Assembly: GCA_002189105.1 (NCBI GenBank)
Contig: NIOB01000001.1
Coordinates: forward strand, 186,001 to 250,000
Length of the DNA: 64,000 nt
From: Saccharibacillus soli
GTDB lineage: Bacteria > Bacillota > Bacilli > Paenibacillales > Paenibacillaceae
Direction of reading: 5' to 3'
The position numbers were made by a program, and so were the translations under genes. Every line of letters begins with the position of its first letter. Position 1 is the first letter of the stretch. The notes under the pieces were generated by a model. The model saw only the letters and a list, made by a program, of their open reading frames with translations, searched no databases and had not been told where the DNA came from. Positions 24,475 to 34,640 of the stretch are shown in pieces.

Positions 24475-24509
24475 TTCTGCAAAGCTGCCGTTTCCGAACG
24501 GCGGAACTG

Positions 24510-24547
24510 CCGGTCTTTTCCGTCGCGTACGGAGAAGATCGGTTTTT
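24510..24547 (+). terminator. Rho-independent terminator closing the nfeD-floA unit
   Basis: CCGGTCTTTTCCGT pairs with ACGGAGAAGATCGG (two G-T pairs) around CGCGT, then TTTTT. Confidence 0.85.
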
Positions 24548-24803
24548 ATTCTTTTTCAGATAAAACCCCTGTCCAAAATCTTTTGCATGGGGACTCTTAG
24601 AATGGTAAAGTTGAGGAATAACCACCTGTGCCCGTACTTTGTCTTCACTTGAGGCACCCGCTGCTTGATTGTATTTCTGTAACCTTCCAAATGGCGGATT
24701 GCGGATCAGGAAGAGATGACGTCCCGGATGCCTTCACTGGAGTCTGGTGCTGCGGTGAGAGCCGCAAGCGGACGAATAAGCGATTAAGGGAGACTGAGAG
24801 CTT
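24548..24803 (+). other. Gene-poor spacer before phoH
   Basis: 256 bases with no convincing reading frame, and no promoter that I trust (TAGAAT at 24598-24603 lacks a -35 box). In B. subtilis and, as I recall, most Paenibacillus the sporulation genes yqfC and yqfD occupy this interval; nothing resembling them is seen. Confidence 0.6.
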
Positions 24804-25775
24804 TTGACAGAACAGACGAGAAGCATCAAGATTCCGCTAAATAATGCGGGAGAAGGATTGGCCCTGTTTGGTCCGCAGGACACCTATCTGAAATTGATCG
24901 AAGCGCAGTTCGATGCACGCATCGACAGCCGTGAAGCGGAGATCGCCATTCATGGACCGCAGCAGGAAACCGATCAATTGGAGCAGTTATTTGACGTGCT
25001 GCTTCAGCTCGTTCGCAATGGCTACAATCTGACGGAGCGAGACGTGCAATATGCCCTGGATCTGGCTAAGGAATTCCGTGCCGATCAGCTGCTTGATTTG
25101 TTCAAGGGCGAAATCGCCGTGACGTTCCGTGGCAAACCGATTCGTCCCAAGACGATCGGACAGAAGCATTATGTGACGACGATTAAGAAAAAAGACATCG
25201 TGTTCGGCATCGGTCCTGCCGGTACCGGCAAAACATATCTTGCGGTTGTATTGGCCGTCACAGCACTCAAGGAAGGTCTGGTCAAACGAATCGTGTTGAC
25301 TCGTCCTGCTGTCGAAGCCGGCGAAAGCCTGGGCTTCCTGCCGGGGGATCTTCAAGAGAAGGTCGATCCTTACCTGCGTCCGCTGTATGATGCCCTGTAT
25401 GATGTTATGGGAACCGAACAGGTAGCCAAGGCGCTTGAGCGCGGCTTGATTGAGATTGCACCGCTGGCGTACATGCGCGGACGCACACTCGACGATTCTT
25501 TTATCATCTTGGATGAAGCCCAAAATACAACGCCAGAGCAGATGAAGATGTTCCTGACACGGCTTGGTTTTGGTTCCAAAATGGTGATTACAGGCGACGT
25601 AACGCAGATCGACCTGCCGCGCGGCAAAAAGTCCGGTCTGATTGAAGCTCGACTTGTGTTAGCTGACATCGGAGACATCGGCTTTGTTACTTTTGCTCAG
25701 GAAGACGTTGTTCGACATTCGCTCGTTCAGAAAATTATTGTGGCTTATGAAAAGGCGGCCGAAAGCATCGAATAG
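24804..25775 (+). CDS. phoH: PhoH family P-loop ATPase
   Basis: 323 residues, matching B. subtilis PhoH (319). Walker A GPAGTGKTYLAVV is near residue 140 and Walker B FIILDEAQNTTPEQMKMFLTR near 235; an N-terminal KH-like region (about 15-75) precedes them. PhoH proteins are thought to be RNA-linked ATPases or helicases; the cluster with ybeY and pgpH suggests a link to rRNA or stress metabolism. The start is TTG at 24804, with AAGGGAG about 13 bases upstream; no better start is visible. A second, different PhoH protein lies at 50956-52293. Confidence 0.93.
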   Translation: MTEQTRSIKIPLNNAGEGLALFGPQDTYLKLIEAQFDARIDSREAEIAIHGPQQETDQLEQLFDVLLQLVRNGYNLTERDVQYALDLAKEFRADQLLDLFKGEIAVTFRGKPIRPKTIGQKHYVTTIKKKDIVFGIGPAGTGKTYLAVVLAVTALKEGLVKRIVLTRPAVEAGESLGFLPGDLQEKVDPYLRPLYDALYDVMGTEQVAKALERGLIEIAPLAYMRGRTLDDSFIILDEAQNTTPEQMKMFLTRLGFGSKMVITGDVTQIDLPRGKKSGLIEARLVLADIGDIGFVTFAQEDVVRHSLVQKIIVAYEKAAESIE

Positions 25776-25845
25776 AAGCCGACTTGACGAAAGCGAAATC
25801 CCGGCATCTGTCGGGCTTCAGCAATCATACCGGAGGTCTTTCCAT

Positions 25846-28083
25846 ATGGCTTCAAAAGAAAAGTGGAAACGCAAAACCGATCCCAAGCTGTCCGGATGGA
25901 AGAACAGCCGCGCCGTTAAGCTGTCGCTGTTTGCGCTGCTGACGCTGATGTTTTACATCGGACTTGCACCCAAGCTGCTGCCCGAAAAATATGATATTCA
26001 GGTCAACATGCCCAGCGACAAAGAAATTCTGGCTCCAGCTCAGATTCCCAACGGTAAAGCGACGCTGCAAGCGCAGGAGGAAGCTGCGGAGAAAGTCCAG
26101 CAGATCTACCGCATTGTACCGCTTCGCAACGATGCGCTGCTCAGTCAGCTTCTGGATCGGATTGATACGCTCAATCAGGATGACCAATTGACGGAAGCGA
26201 ACAAGATTGAGATCTACAAGGAAGAACTTCCGCAGAAGGTCAATCAGTTTATGGCCAATACCATTCGCAACATCGGCAACAACGGGGCGTATTCCTCGAC
26301 GCTGCTTCAGGAAGTTCGTACCCGTGTGGGCGAACAGGAATATGATATTCCGGAAGAGACGTTCTACAAGATCCCTTCCCTGACTTCAACGCAGATTCAG
26401 CAGATGAAGGCTGAGGCGACCGGCATTGTGTCCCGTCTGATGAGTGATCCGGTCACGGATGCCCAGACTGCACGGGCACAGGTCGCCGAGTTCGTCAGCC
26501 GAAGTACCTTAACGGATCGCACCTCGCGTGAAGTGGTGCAGGAGCTGATTAAGCTGTCGATCACGCCCAATCGGTTCTATGATGAAGAAGCGACGAAGGA
26601 AGCAGCGGTAGAAGCGCGGGAGAACACAGAGACGATCTACATTGAACAGGGTGAAGTGCTCGTGCAGCGTGGCGAGATGATTACCCAGGATATGTACAAT
26701 CTGCTCAAAGAAAACGACATGCTGAAAACGGAAGTGAATTATTGGCCCCAGTTTGGCCTGCTTCTGCTATCCGGCTTGCTGGCATGGGGCATGTTCCTGT
26801 TCACTCGTCAGAGCGCAGGGCAATTCCAATACAGCAATCCACAGCTTCTCATGATCGTCTTGATCTATTTCATCATGTTGATTGCCATGCATCTGACTGC
26901 TCTTGTGCAGAGCGATACGTCCCGGTATGTAGGCTATCTGGCTCCGGTTGCGATTGGCTGTACGCTGATTACGCTGCTGTTGAATAACTCTTTTGCTTAC
27001 TTTAGCGCCATTATTTTCTCTGTGCTGGCCAGCATCGTGCTAAACGCCGGGCAGTCGGGCAGTGGAATCTTTGATTTCCATTTTGGCTTCTATACGCTTG
27101 TGGTTTCGTATGCGGCGATCTTTACGGTTCACCGTGCAAGTCAGCGTTCGACCATTTTGAAGGCCGGAATCATGGTCAGTTTGTTCGGCGCGTTAAGCGT
27201 GCTTGCGCTCGCGCTGATCGGAACGGCCGAACCGGATCGCAACACGATCTTGTATCCGGCTGCCTTCGCTCTGGCTTCGGGTCTGCTGACCGCTATTCTG
27301 GCGATTGGGTTAATGCCGTTCTTTGAAGTGACATTTGGCATCCTGTCGGCACTCAAGCTGGTTGAATTGTCCAACCCCAACCATCCGCTGCTGCGCAAAT
27401 TGTTGATCGAGACGCCGGGCACATATCATCATAGCGTCATGGTCGGCAATCTGTCGGAGGCGGCGGCCGAAGCGATCGGAGCCAATGGGCTGCTGTGCCG
27501 CGTCGGATCGTATTATCATGATATTGGCAAGACCAAGCGGCCGAGCTATTTCATTGAAAATCAGACGAATATCGAGAATCCACATGATTCCATCGATCCC
27601 AAACTGAGCAAATCCATTATCATTGCCCATGCGCGTGATGGTGTGGAGATGCAGAAGGAATACAAGCTGCCCAAGCGTATTCGGGACATCGCCGAACAGC
27701 ATCACGGAACGACTTTCTTGTATTTCTTCTATCAAAAAGCATTGAAGGAAGCGGAAGAACGGGGCGTAGAGCCGGACTTTACCGAGGCGGACTTCCGTTA
27801 TCCGGGGCCCAAGGCACAGTCCAAGGAAGCGGCTGTCGTTGGAATCGCGGACAGTGTGGAGGCAGCGGTACGTTCGCTGCATAAGCCAACCATCGATCAG
27901 GTCGAATCGATGATCGGCAAGATTATCAAGAGCCGTCTGGACGACCAACAGTTCAACGAGTGCGATATTACCCTCAAAGAGCTGGATGTGGTCGCCAAGA
28001 CGCTCAAGGAAGCGGTCATGGGGATTTTCCACTCGCGGATCGAATATCCCGAAGAGGTCAAACCCAAAGCAAAGGAGAATTGA
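25846..28083 (+). CDS. pgpH: Cyclic-di-AMP phosphodiesterase PgpH (7TM-HD protein)
   Basis: 745 residues. An N-terminal membrane helix (about 27-45) is followed by a large extracellular domain (7TMR-HDED, about 50-290), seven membrane helices (about 300-500) and a C-terminal HD domain. The HD signature is YHDIGKTKRP near residue 555, preceded by YHHSVMVGNLSEAAA. Listeria PgpH of this architecture degrades c-di-AMP to pApA. The ATG at 25846 has CGGAGGT nine bases upstream; the open frame reaches back into phoH but that part is not family-like. It corresponds to B. subtilis yqfF, with the same neighbours. Confidence 0.93.
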   Translation: MASKEKWKRKTDPKLSGWKNSRAVKLSLFALLTLMFYIGLAPKLLPEKYDIQVNMPSDKEILAPAQIPNGKATLQAQEEAAEKVQQIYRIVPLRNDALLSQLLDRIDTLNQDDQLTEANKIEIYKEELPQKVNQFMANTIRNIGNNGAYSSTLLQEVRTRVGEQEYDIPEETFYKIPSLTSTQIQQMKAEATGIVSRLMSDPVTDAQTARAQVAEFVSRSTLTDRTSREVVQELIKLSITPNRFYDEEATKEAAVEARENTETIYIEQGEVLVQRGEMITQDMYNLLKENDMLKTEVNYWPQFGLLLLSGLLAWGMFLFTRQSAGQFQYSNPQLLMIVLIYFIMLIAMHLTALVQSDTSRYVGYLAPVAIGCTLITLLLNNSFAYFSAIIFSVLASIVLNAGQSGSGIFDFHFGFYTLVVSYAAIFTVHRASQRSTILKAGIMVSLFGALSVLALALIGTAEPDRNTILYPAAFALASGLLTAILAIGLMPFFEVTFGILSALKLVELSNPNHPLLRKLLIETPGTYHHSVMVGNLSEAAAEAIGANGLLCRVGSYYHDIGKTKRPSYFIENQTNIENPHDSIDPKLSKSIIIAHARDGVEMQKEYKLPKRIRDIAEQHHGTTFLYFFYQKALKEAEERGVEPDFTEADFRYPGPKAQSKEAAVVGIADSVEAAVRSLHKPTIDQVESMIGKIIKSRLDDQQFNECDITLKELDVVAKTLKEAVMGIFHSRIEYPEEVKPKAKEN

Positions 28084-28086
28084 AGC

Positions 28087-28593
28087 ATGAGTCTGCGACT
28101 GGAATGGAGCAACGAACAAGAACATTATGAGATCGGGGATACGCTGATCGGACAGCTGAACCAGCTGCTTGAGGCGGCAGGCCAGGCTGAAGGCGTAACG
28201 GAAGGCGAAGTAGCGCTTACCTTTGTGGACGATGAAGAGATTCACCGCCTGAACAAGGAGTTCCGCAACATCGACCGACCAACGGATGTGCTATCCTTCG
28301 CCATGCGTGAATCAGTCGGCGATGAGCCGGAGATCACCTACGAGATCGAAGAAGGCGATGAAGCAGATACGGTGCCGGAGCTGGATGAGATGCTGGGCGA
28401 CATCATTATCTCTGTACCGCGAGCCATCGCGCAGAGCGAAGATTATGGCCATTCGGTCGAACGGGAGATCGGATTCCTCTTTGTCCATGGATTCCTGCAT
28501 TTGCTGGGCTACGATCACCAGACGCCGGAAGATGAAGCGGTTATGATGGGCAAGCAGGAAGCCGTCCTTCAGCAAATCGGGCTGACGCGCTGA
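28087..28593 (+). CDS. ybeY: rRNA maturation RNase YbeY
   Basis: 168 residues. The zinc-binding motif H-x3-H-x5-H is complete as HGFLHLLGYDH near residues 135-145. YbeY is an endoribonuclease needed for 16S rRNA 3'-end maturation and ribosome quality control. The middle contains an acidic insertion (EITYEIEEGDEADTVPELDE) often seen in Bacillales. AAAGGAG precedes the ATG, three bases after the pgpH stop. Its stop overlaps the dgkA start (TGATG). The order ybeY-dgkA-cdd-era equals the B. subtilis one. Confidence 0.95.
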   Translation: MSLRLEWSNEQEHYEIGDTLIGQLNQLLEAAGQAEGVTEGEVALTFVDDEEIHRLNKEFRNIDRPTDVLSFAMRESVGDEPEITYEIEEGDEADTVPELDEMLGDIIISVPRAIAQSEDYGHSVEREIGFLFVHGFLHLLGYDHQTPEDEAVMMGKQEAVLQQIGLTR

Positions 28594-28979
28594 TGGATAA
28601 GCGGCGTACCTGGGGAGACGTATTCCGGAATGCTTGGGACGGCGTAAAAGCGACGGCTTCGACAGAGCGGAATTTCAAAGTGCATCTCGCGTCGTCAGCG
28701 GCGGTGCTGCTCCTGGGTGCGCTGCTGCGAGTTCCGAGGTTGGATTGGGCACTGTTATGTCTGGCGATTGGATTGGTGCTGTCTGCCGAATTGATGAATA
28801 CGGCCGTCGAAGCAGCGGTCAACCTGACTGTGGGAGAACGGATTCATCCGCTGGCGAAAAAAGCCAAGGACGCCGCCGCGGGAGCCGTGCTGGCTTCCGC
28901 TTTTTTTGCCGCTGTGGTAGGGCTGATCGTTTTTGTGCCACCATTGCTGGAATGGTTCAAAGTCTTAGGGCTGCTGTAG
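28593..28979 (+). CDS. dgkA: Diacylglycerol/undecaprenol kinase family protein
   Basis: 128 residues with three membrane helices and the family motif ELMNTAVEAAVNL (about residues 68-80), preceded by TERNFKVHL. Gram-positive members of this family phosphorylate undecaprenol, recycling the lipid carrier for peptidoglycan synthesis; the E. coli enzyme uses diacylglycerol. Which substrate applies here is inferred from relatives. The start overlaps ybeY by one base, so translation is coupled. Confidence 0.92.
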   Translation: MDKRRTWGDVFRNAWDGVKATASTERNFKVHLASSAAVLLLGALLRVPRLDWALLCLAIGLVLSAELMNTAVEAAVNLTVGERIHPLAKKAKDAAAGAVLASAFFAAVVGLIVFVPPLLEWFKVLGLL

Positions 28980-29034
28980 GCGGCAACAGAGAAGTTCCTT
29001 TTTCGATGATGCGGTTCTACAGCTGGAGTCCTGA

Positions 29035-29586
<552 letters not shown>

Positions 29587-29628
29587 AGGTTGGCATATCG
29601 GAAATAAGACATCAAGAGGAGGAATAAG

Positions 29629-30534
29629 ATGGATCAGAAGAAGGGATTCAAATCCGGGTTTGTCGCCATTGTTGGCCGACCCAACGTTGGGAAATCCACG
29701 CTGATGAACCAGATCATCGGACAGAAGATTGCAATCATGTCCGATAAGCCGCAGACGACGCGGAACAAGATTCATGGGGTATATACGGACGAGGGCAAAC
29801 AGATCGTATTCCTGGATACGCCGGGGATTCACAAACGCCAGTCCAAGCTGGGCGATTTCATGAACAACACGGCGCTGAATACGCTGGGTGAAGTCGAAGC
29901 GGCATTGTTCCTGGTAGATGCTTCCGAAGGCATTGGCGGCGGTGACCGTTATATTATCGAGCAGCTTGGCAAGATCAAGACGCCGGTGTTCCTGATTCTT
30001 AACAAGATCGATCTGATCGAGCCGGAAGCGCTGCTTCCGCTGATCGAGACGTATCGCAAACTGTATGAGTTTGCGGAGATCGTGCCGATCTCGGCCAAGC
30101 TTGGCAGCAATGTGAATACGTTGATGGAACAGATTGGCAAATACCTGCCGGTAGGTCCGCAGTATTATCCGGAAGATCAGATTACGGATCACCCTGAGCA
30201 ATTTGTCATCGCAGAATTGATTCGGGAAAAGATCCTTCAACTCACCCGTGAGGAAGTTCCACACTCCATCGCGGTGACGATTGAAGACATGAAGGTGCAG
30301 GAGAATGGAATCGTGTATGTTGGCGCCGTGATCTTCGTGGAACGCGACTCGCAGAAGGGAATCGTCATTGGCAAGCAGGGCGTGATGCTCAAGGAAGTGG
30401 GCAAGCGTGCCCGTCAGGATATTGAGAATCTGCTCGGTTCCAAGATCTTCCTGGAATTATGGGTTAAAGTGAAAAAGGACTGGCGCAACCAGGATCGCGT
30501 CCTGCGTGATCTGGGCTTCCATCGGGACGCCTAG
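29629..30534 (+). CDS. era: GTPase Era
   Basis: 301 residues. Era is an essential GTPase that binds the 3' end of 16S rRNA and checks 30S assembly. G1 [12 protein letters not shown] (about 14-25), G3 DTPGIH and G4 NKIDLI are present. The C-terminal KH domain appears as [18 protein letters not shown], followed by [22 protein letters not shown] (partly quoted). AGAGGAGG precedes the ATG. The stop TAG directly abuts the recO ATG. Together with YbeY upstream it forms a 16S-maturation pair. Confidence 0.97.
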   Translation: MDQKKGFKSGFVAIVGRPNVGKSTLMNQIIGQKIAIMSDKPQTTRNKIHGVYTDEGKQIVFLDTPGIHKRQSKLGDFMNNTALNTLGEVEAALFLVDASEGIGGGDRYIIEQLGKIKTPVFLILNKIDLIEPEALLPLIETYRKLYEFAEIVPISAKLGSNVNTLMEQIGKYLPVGPQYYPEDQITDHPEQFVIAELIREKILQLTREEVPHSIAVTIEDMKVQENGIVYVGAVIFVERDSQKGIVIGKQGVMLKEVGKRARQDIENLLGSKIFLELWVKVKKDWRNQDRVLRDLGFHRDA

Positions 30535-31293
30535 ATGTTATACCGTCTTGAAGGAATCGTGATCCGGGCGATGGACTATGGCGAGACGAACAAGATCATT
30601 ACGCTCTGCACGCAGACGCATGGCAAGATCGGGGTACTCGTTCGGGGGGCCAAAAAGGTCAAGAGCCGTCATGCTTCGCTGACCGAACCCTTCACCTACG
30701 GCGTGTTCAGCTTTTTCCGTGGCGGAAGCGGCTTGGGAACGCTAAATGATGGCGAGATTTACGAATCCAACCATAAACTGCGCGAAGATCTGATGCTGGC
30801 CGCCTACGGTGCCTATGCCTGTGAGCTGATCGACCGGGGACTGCATGATGAGGATACGGGGAATTTCTGGTTTGAGCAGCTGCTGGCATTTCTCAATGGA
30901 ATGCGCGAGGGCAAAGATCCGGAAGTGATGATGCGATTGTTCGAGATGAAGATGCTTCAGGCGGCCGGTTACGGTCCTGAGCTGGACATCTGTTCAGCCA
31001 GTCAGCGTCCGGTAGAAGGCGATGCTTTCATCAGTCCTCGTCTGGGCGGCGTGCTGAGTGTGCCTTTTCGCGCTGCCGATCCCTATGCCGTACATGTCAG
31101 CGCCCGTGCGCTGTCGCTGCTGCGGGTCTTCGCCAAGCTGGATCTGCGCAGGCTGGGCAATGTCGATGTGAAGCCGGAGACCAAGCTGGAGCTGAAGAAC
31201 GTCATGGAAGCGCTGATGCGCGAACACGTTGGAACGAACTTCAAGTCCAAGCGGTTCCTCGACCAGTTGGAGAACTACGGCTTTGACAAATAA
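30535..31293 (+). CDS. recO: DNA repair protein RecO
   Basis: 252 residues. RecO anneals DNA and, with RecR, loads RecA. The N-terminal OB fold begins MLYRLEGIVIRAMDYGETNKI; the rest is helical. The central region where many Firmicute RecO proteins carry a CxxC...CxxC zinc site reads ELDICSASQRP ... GGVLSVPF here, with one Cys only, so the zinc site seems lost (E. coli RecO also lacks it). The ATG follows the era stop with no gap, and the last codons contain the -35 box of the glyQS promoter. Confidence 0.93.
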   Translation: MLYRLEGIVIRAMDYGETNKIITLCTQTHGKIGVLVRGAKKVKSRHASLTEPFTYGVFSFFRGGSGLGTLNDGEIYESNHKLREDLMLAAYGAYACELIDRGLHDEDTGNFWFEQLLAFLNGMREGKDPEVMMRLFEMKMLQAAGYGPELDICSASQRPVEGDAFISPRLGGVLSVPFRAADPYAVHVSARALSLLRVFAKLDLRRLGNVDVKPETKLELKNVMEALMREHVGTNFKSKRFLDQLENYGFDK

Positions 31294-31311
31294 AGCAGGT
31301 CGTCTTACAAT
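31283..31311 (+). promoter_or_regulatory. Promoter for the glyQS T-box leader, overlapping the recO end
   Basis: Perfect TTGACA (31283-31288) lies within the last codons of recO; TACAAT (31306-31311) follows after exactly 17 bases. Transcription should start near 31318. Confidence 0.85.
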
Positions 31312-31317
31312 AAAAGA

Positions 31318-31608
31318 ACATTGCGGAAAGCTGCATGAACGCGTTGAACGGAAAGTATACGGAGATTGAATCGACCAGCAAGCAGCGATTCGGGGACAGT
31401 GGAAGCCCGGCAGGTTGGATTTCGTGTACACAGGCATTTCCCGGAGCGGATGCAGCAGGATGCGTTCGGAAAAGAGGAATGTGGGGAAGCTGGAGACGGC
31501 TGCACATTCAAGTAGGGTGGAACCGCGGGGTGTTAAGGACATTTGAGATGTCTGAATTAACTCTCGTCCCTACGTCTGTCTAATCAGGCGTAAGGATGGG
31601 AGTTTTTT
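31318..31608 (+). promoter_or_regulatory. Glycine T-box riboswitch leader of glyQS
   Basis: The T-box sequence AGGGTGGAACCGCG is at 31514-31527. Stem I is recognisable: GTATAC (31355-31360) pairs with GTGTAC (31424-31429), and the specifier loop that follows holds GGC (31433-31435), a glycine codon. The terminator ACTCTCGTCCCTACG... pairs with the mirror half at 31585-31603 and ends in TTTTTT. Uncharged tRNA-Gly should stabilise the antiterminator (T-box with TCGTCCCT) and switch on glyQS. Confidence 0.95.
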
Positions 31609-31662
31609 GCGTGCAAAAACGCCGTCCGATCAGCCGATCATTTTTGTAAAGGGGCGCTCAAA

Positions 31663-32544
31663 ATGAATTTTCAAAACATGATCCTTACGCTTCAGCAGTT
31701 CTGGGCGGAACAAGGATGTATTAACGCACAGCCGTACGATACGGAAAAGGGCGCTGGCACCATGAACCCGATGACGTATCTGCGCTCGCTGGGGCCGGAG
31801 CCTTGGAAAGTGGCTTATGTAGAGCCTTCCCGCCGCCCTTCAGACGGACGTTATGGGGAGAACCCAAACCGTCTGTATCAGCACCATCAGTTTCAGGTCA
31901 TTATCAAGCCATCGCCAGATAACATTCAGGAGCTGTACCTCGACAGTCTGAAGGCGCTTGGTGTGGACCCGCTGATGCATGACATCCGTTTTGTCGAAGA
32001 CAACTGGGAGAACCCGACGCTGGGCTGCGCAGGACTGGGCTGGGAAGTGTGGCTGGACGGAATGGAGATCACCCAGTTTACGTATTTCCAACAAGTCGGT
32101 GGTCTGGAGACGAATCCGGTTGCCGTGGAGATTACGTATGGCATGGAGCGCCTGGCTTCTTATATTCAGGACAAAGAGAATGTATTTGAACTGGAATATG
32201 TCAAAGGCATGACTTACAGCGATGTCTATCACCAGGCGGAGTACGAACATTCCAAATATACGTTTGAACTGTCGGATGTGAAGATGCTGTTCACGCTGTT
32301 CAACATGTACGAACAGGAAGCGGCGCGTGCCATGAACGAAGGTCTCGTCTTCCCGGCGTATGACTATGTGCTCAAGTGTTCCCATACGTTCAACCTGCTG
32401 GATGCACGGGGGGCGATCAGTGTAACCGAACGGACGGGTTACATTACCCGAGTGCGTAATCTGGCTCGTAAAGTGGCGGCAACTTATGTCGAGGAGCGCG
32501 AGAAGCTGGGCTTCCCGCTGATTAAGAAAGGAGAGGAAGCGTAA
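31663..32544 (+). CDS. glyQ: Glycyl-tRNA synthetase alpha subunit
   Basis: 293 residues, full length. GlyQ carries the class II catalytic core of the bacterial alpha2beta2 glycyl-tRNA synthetase. The N-terminus [19 protein letters not shown] and the block [14 protein letters not shown] are diagnostic; motif-like [13 protein letters not shown] is near residue 155. AAAGGGG precedes the ATG. Expression is set by the T-box leader upstream. The stop overlaps the glyS start (TAATG), which should keep subunit amounts equal. Confidence 0.97.
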   Translation: MNFQNMILTLQQFWAEQGCINAQPYDTEKGAGTMNPMTYLRSLGPEPWKVAYVEPSRRPSDGRYGENPNRLYQHHQFQVIIKPSPDNIQELYLDSLKALGVDPLMHDIRFVEDNWENPTLGCAGLGWEVWLDGMEITQFTYFQQVGGLETNPVAVEITYGMERLASYIQDKENVFELEYVKGMTYSDVYHQAEYEHSKYTFELSDVKMLFTLFNMYEQEAARAMNEGLVFPAYDYVLKCSHTFNLLDARGAISVTERTGYITRVRNLARKVAATYVEEREKLGFPLIKKGEEA

Positions 32545-34640
32545 TGGCAAAGGATCTGCTGCTGGAGATCGGACTGGAAGAAGTACCGGCTCGCTTCCTG
32601 CGCGCGGCAATGAATCAACTGCGCGAGAAGACCGAGAAATGGCTGGACGCTTCGCGTCTGAGCTACGATAAAGTTGAAGCTTATGCAACGCCTCGCCGTC
32701 TGGCGGTATGGGCACGCGGCGTAGCGGAGAAGCAGGACGATGTGAACGAAGAAGTCAAAGGCCCTTCCCGCAAGATTGCCCAGGATGCCAACGGCGAATG
32801 GACGAAGGCCGCGCTCGGCTTCGCTCGCAGTCAGGGCGTAGAAGCCAGCGACTTTACCTTCAAGGAACTGGCGGGAGTCGAATATATCTATGCGACCAAG
32901 AGCCTGAACGGACAAGAAACGTCTGCGCTGCTGCCAGAAGGACTGAAGGGCATCATCACTTCGATGACGTTCCCGAAAAATATGCGCTGGGGCGCTTATG
33001 ACTTCAAATTTATTCGTCCAATCCGTTGGATGATCGCGCTGTTCGGTGAGGAAGTTGTACCATTTGAGATCACGGATGTGCATACCGGACGCGTATCGCG
33101 TGGGCATCGCTTCCTGGGAAGCGAGACGTCCATTGCTTCGGCAGCTGATTATGTGGAAGCTCTGCGCAAGCAGCATGTACTGGTGGATGTGCAGGAGCGT
33201 GAAGCGCTGATCCTGAAGCAGATTCATGAACTGGCGGAAGCCAAGGGCTGGAACATTCAGATCAAGGAAGATCTGCTGGAAGAAGTCTTGTTCCTCGTCG
33301 AGACGCCAACGGCCCTGTACGGCACATTCGAGGAATCGTTCCTGAATATTCCGCAGGATGTGCTGATTACTTCGATGAGAGAACATCAGCGTTACTTCCC
33401 TGTACTCGATGCACAGGGCAAACTGCTTCCGTTCTTCGTTACGGTGCGTAACGGCGATGCCCGGTCGCTTGACGTGATCGCCAAGGGGAACGAGAAGGTG
33501 CTGCGCGCCCGCCTGTCGGACGCCAAGTTCTTCTATGAGGAAGATCAGAAGGGTCAGATCAAGGATTTCCTGTCGAAGCTGGAGACGGTCGTGTTCCATG
33601 AAGAACTCGGCAGCACGGGCGATAAGGTTCGCCGGATTCGTCAGACTGCCGACAAGATTGCGCAGCTGCTGAATCTCGATCAGGAAGACGTTCAGGACGT
33701 CAGCCGCGCGGCAGATATTTGCAAGTTCGATCTGGTAACGCAGATGGTCTACGAATTCCCGGAACTTCAGGGTGTGATGGGCGAGGATTATGCACGCAAA
33801 GCCGGTGAAAAAGAAGCGGTGGCACGCGCGGTATTCGAGCATTATCAACCTCGTTTCGCAGGTGAATCCGTGCCGGCATCCATCGTAGGTTCGGTAGTCA
33901 GCCTTGCCGACAAGATGGACGCCATCGTGGGCTTCTTCGGGATCGGCATCATTCCGACTGGTTCGCAGGACCCGTACGCGCTCCGTCGTCAAGCAGCAGG
34001 CATCGTTCAGATTCTTCTCGATCACAAGCTGGAACTGACGCTCGATCAGCTGTTCGATCTGTCGATCTCGGTGCATGAGCAGGCAGGCCACCTCAAGCGT
34101 TCCGCAGAAGAGGTTCGCAAGGATCTGACCGACTTCTTTGAACTTCGTGTGAAAAAGCTGCTCTCCGACAATCTGCGCTATGACGTGGTGGACGCGGTTA
34201 TCGCAGCTGGATTCGGTAATATTCCAGCCGTCATTTCGCGCGGCGAAGCCTTGATGAAAGCAGTAAGCGAAGATGCCCATTTCAAAGAAACAGCGGATTC
34301 GTTCACACGGACGAGCAATCTGGCGGCCAAGGCGCAGACGCACGAAGTGAAGCCGGAATTGTTTGAAGGCGAGCCGGAAAGCGACTTGTTTGCCTCCTGG
34401 CAGCTGCTTCATGACCAACAGGATACCTGGGCGTATGCGGAAGAGGAGAGCTATATGAGCGCTGCCGAAGCGCAATTGACCGCGTTGTCGGGACTCAAGG
34501 AGCCGATTACAACGTTCTTCGACCGGGTAATGGTTATGGCGGAGGATGAACAGGTTCGGGCGAATCGCCTGGCACTGCTGGCCGTGATCGACAGCGATCT
34601 GAAGCGTTTTGCTGATTTTGGCAAGCTGGTTTGGCAGTAA
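32544..34640 (+). CDS. glyS: Glycyl-tRNA synthetase beta subunit
   Basis: 698 residues, in the usual range. GlyS binds tRNA-Gly and contains an HD-like domain and a C-terminal anticodon-binding (DALR) domain. The start [22 protein letters not shown] (partly quoted: LLLEIGLEEVPARF) is typical, as are GPSRKIAQDANG and MTFPKNMRWG. AAAGGAG lies within the end of glyQ; the genes overlap by one base. In B. subtilis and many relatives ccpN and ppsR follow glyS; here 226 bases without a gene lead to yqxD instead. Confidence 0.97.
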   Translation: MAKDLLLEIGLEEVPARFLRAAMNQLREKTEKWLDASRLSYDKVEAYATPRRLAVWARGVAEKQDDVNEEVKGPSRKIAQDANGEWTKAALGFARSQGVEASDFTFKELAGVEYIYATKSLNGQETSALLPEGLKGIITSMTFPKNMRWGAYDFKFIRPIRWMIALFGEEVVPFEITDVHTGRVSRGHRFLGSETSIASAADYVEALRKQHVLVDVQEREALILKQIHELAEAKGWNIQIKEDLLEEVLFLVETPTALYGTFEESFLNIPQDVLITSMREHQRYFPVLDAQGKLLPFFVTVRNGDARSLDVIAKGNEKVLRARLSDAKFFYEEDQKGQIKDFLSKLETVVFHEELGSTGDKVRRIRQTADKIAQLLNLDQEDVQDVSRAADICKFDLVTQMVYEFPELQGVMGEDYARKAGEKEAVARAVFEHYQPRFAGESVPASIVGSVVSLADKMDAIVGFFGIGIIPTGSQDPYALRRQAAGIVQILLDHKLELTLDQLFDLSISVHEQAGHLKRSAEEVRKDLTDFFELRVKKLLSDNLRYDVVDAVIAAGFGNIPAVISRGEALMKAVSEDAHFKETADSFTRTSNLAAKAQTHEVKPELFEGEPESDLFASWQLLHDQQDTWAYAEEESYMSAAEAQLTALSGLKEPITTFFDRVMVMAEDEQVRANRLALLAVIDSDLKRFADFGKLVWQ

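Noticed and set aside
31318-31608. A small protein gene in the glyQS leader (31335-31583)
   Set aside because: The stretch is fully explained by T-box structure, and the frame has no ribosome binding site.
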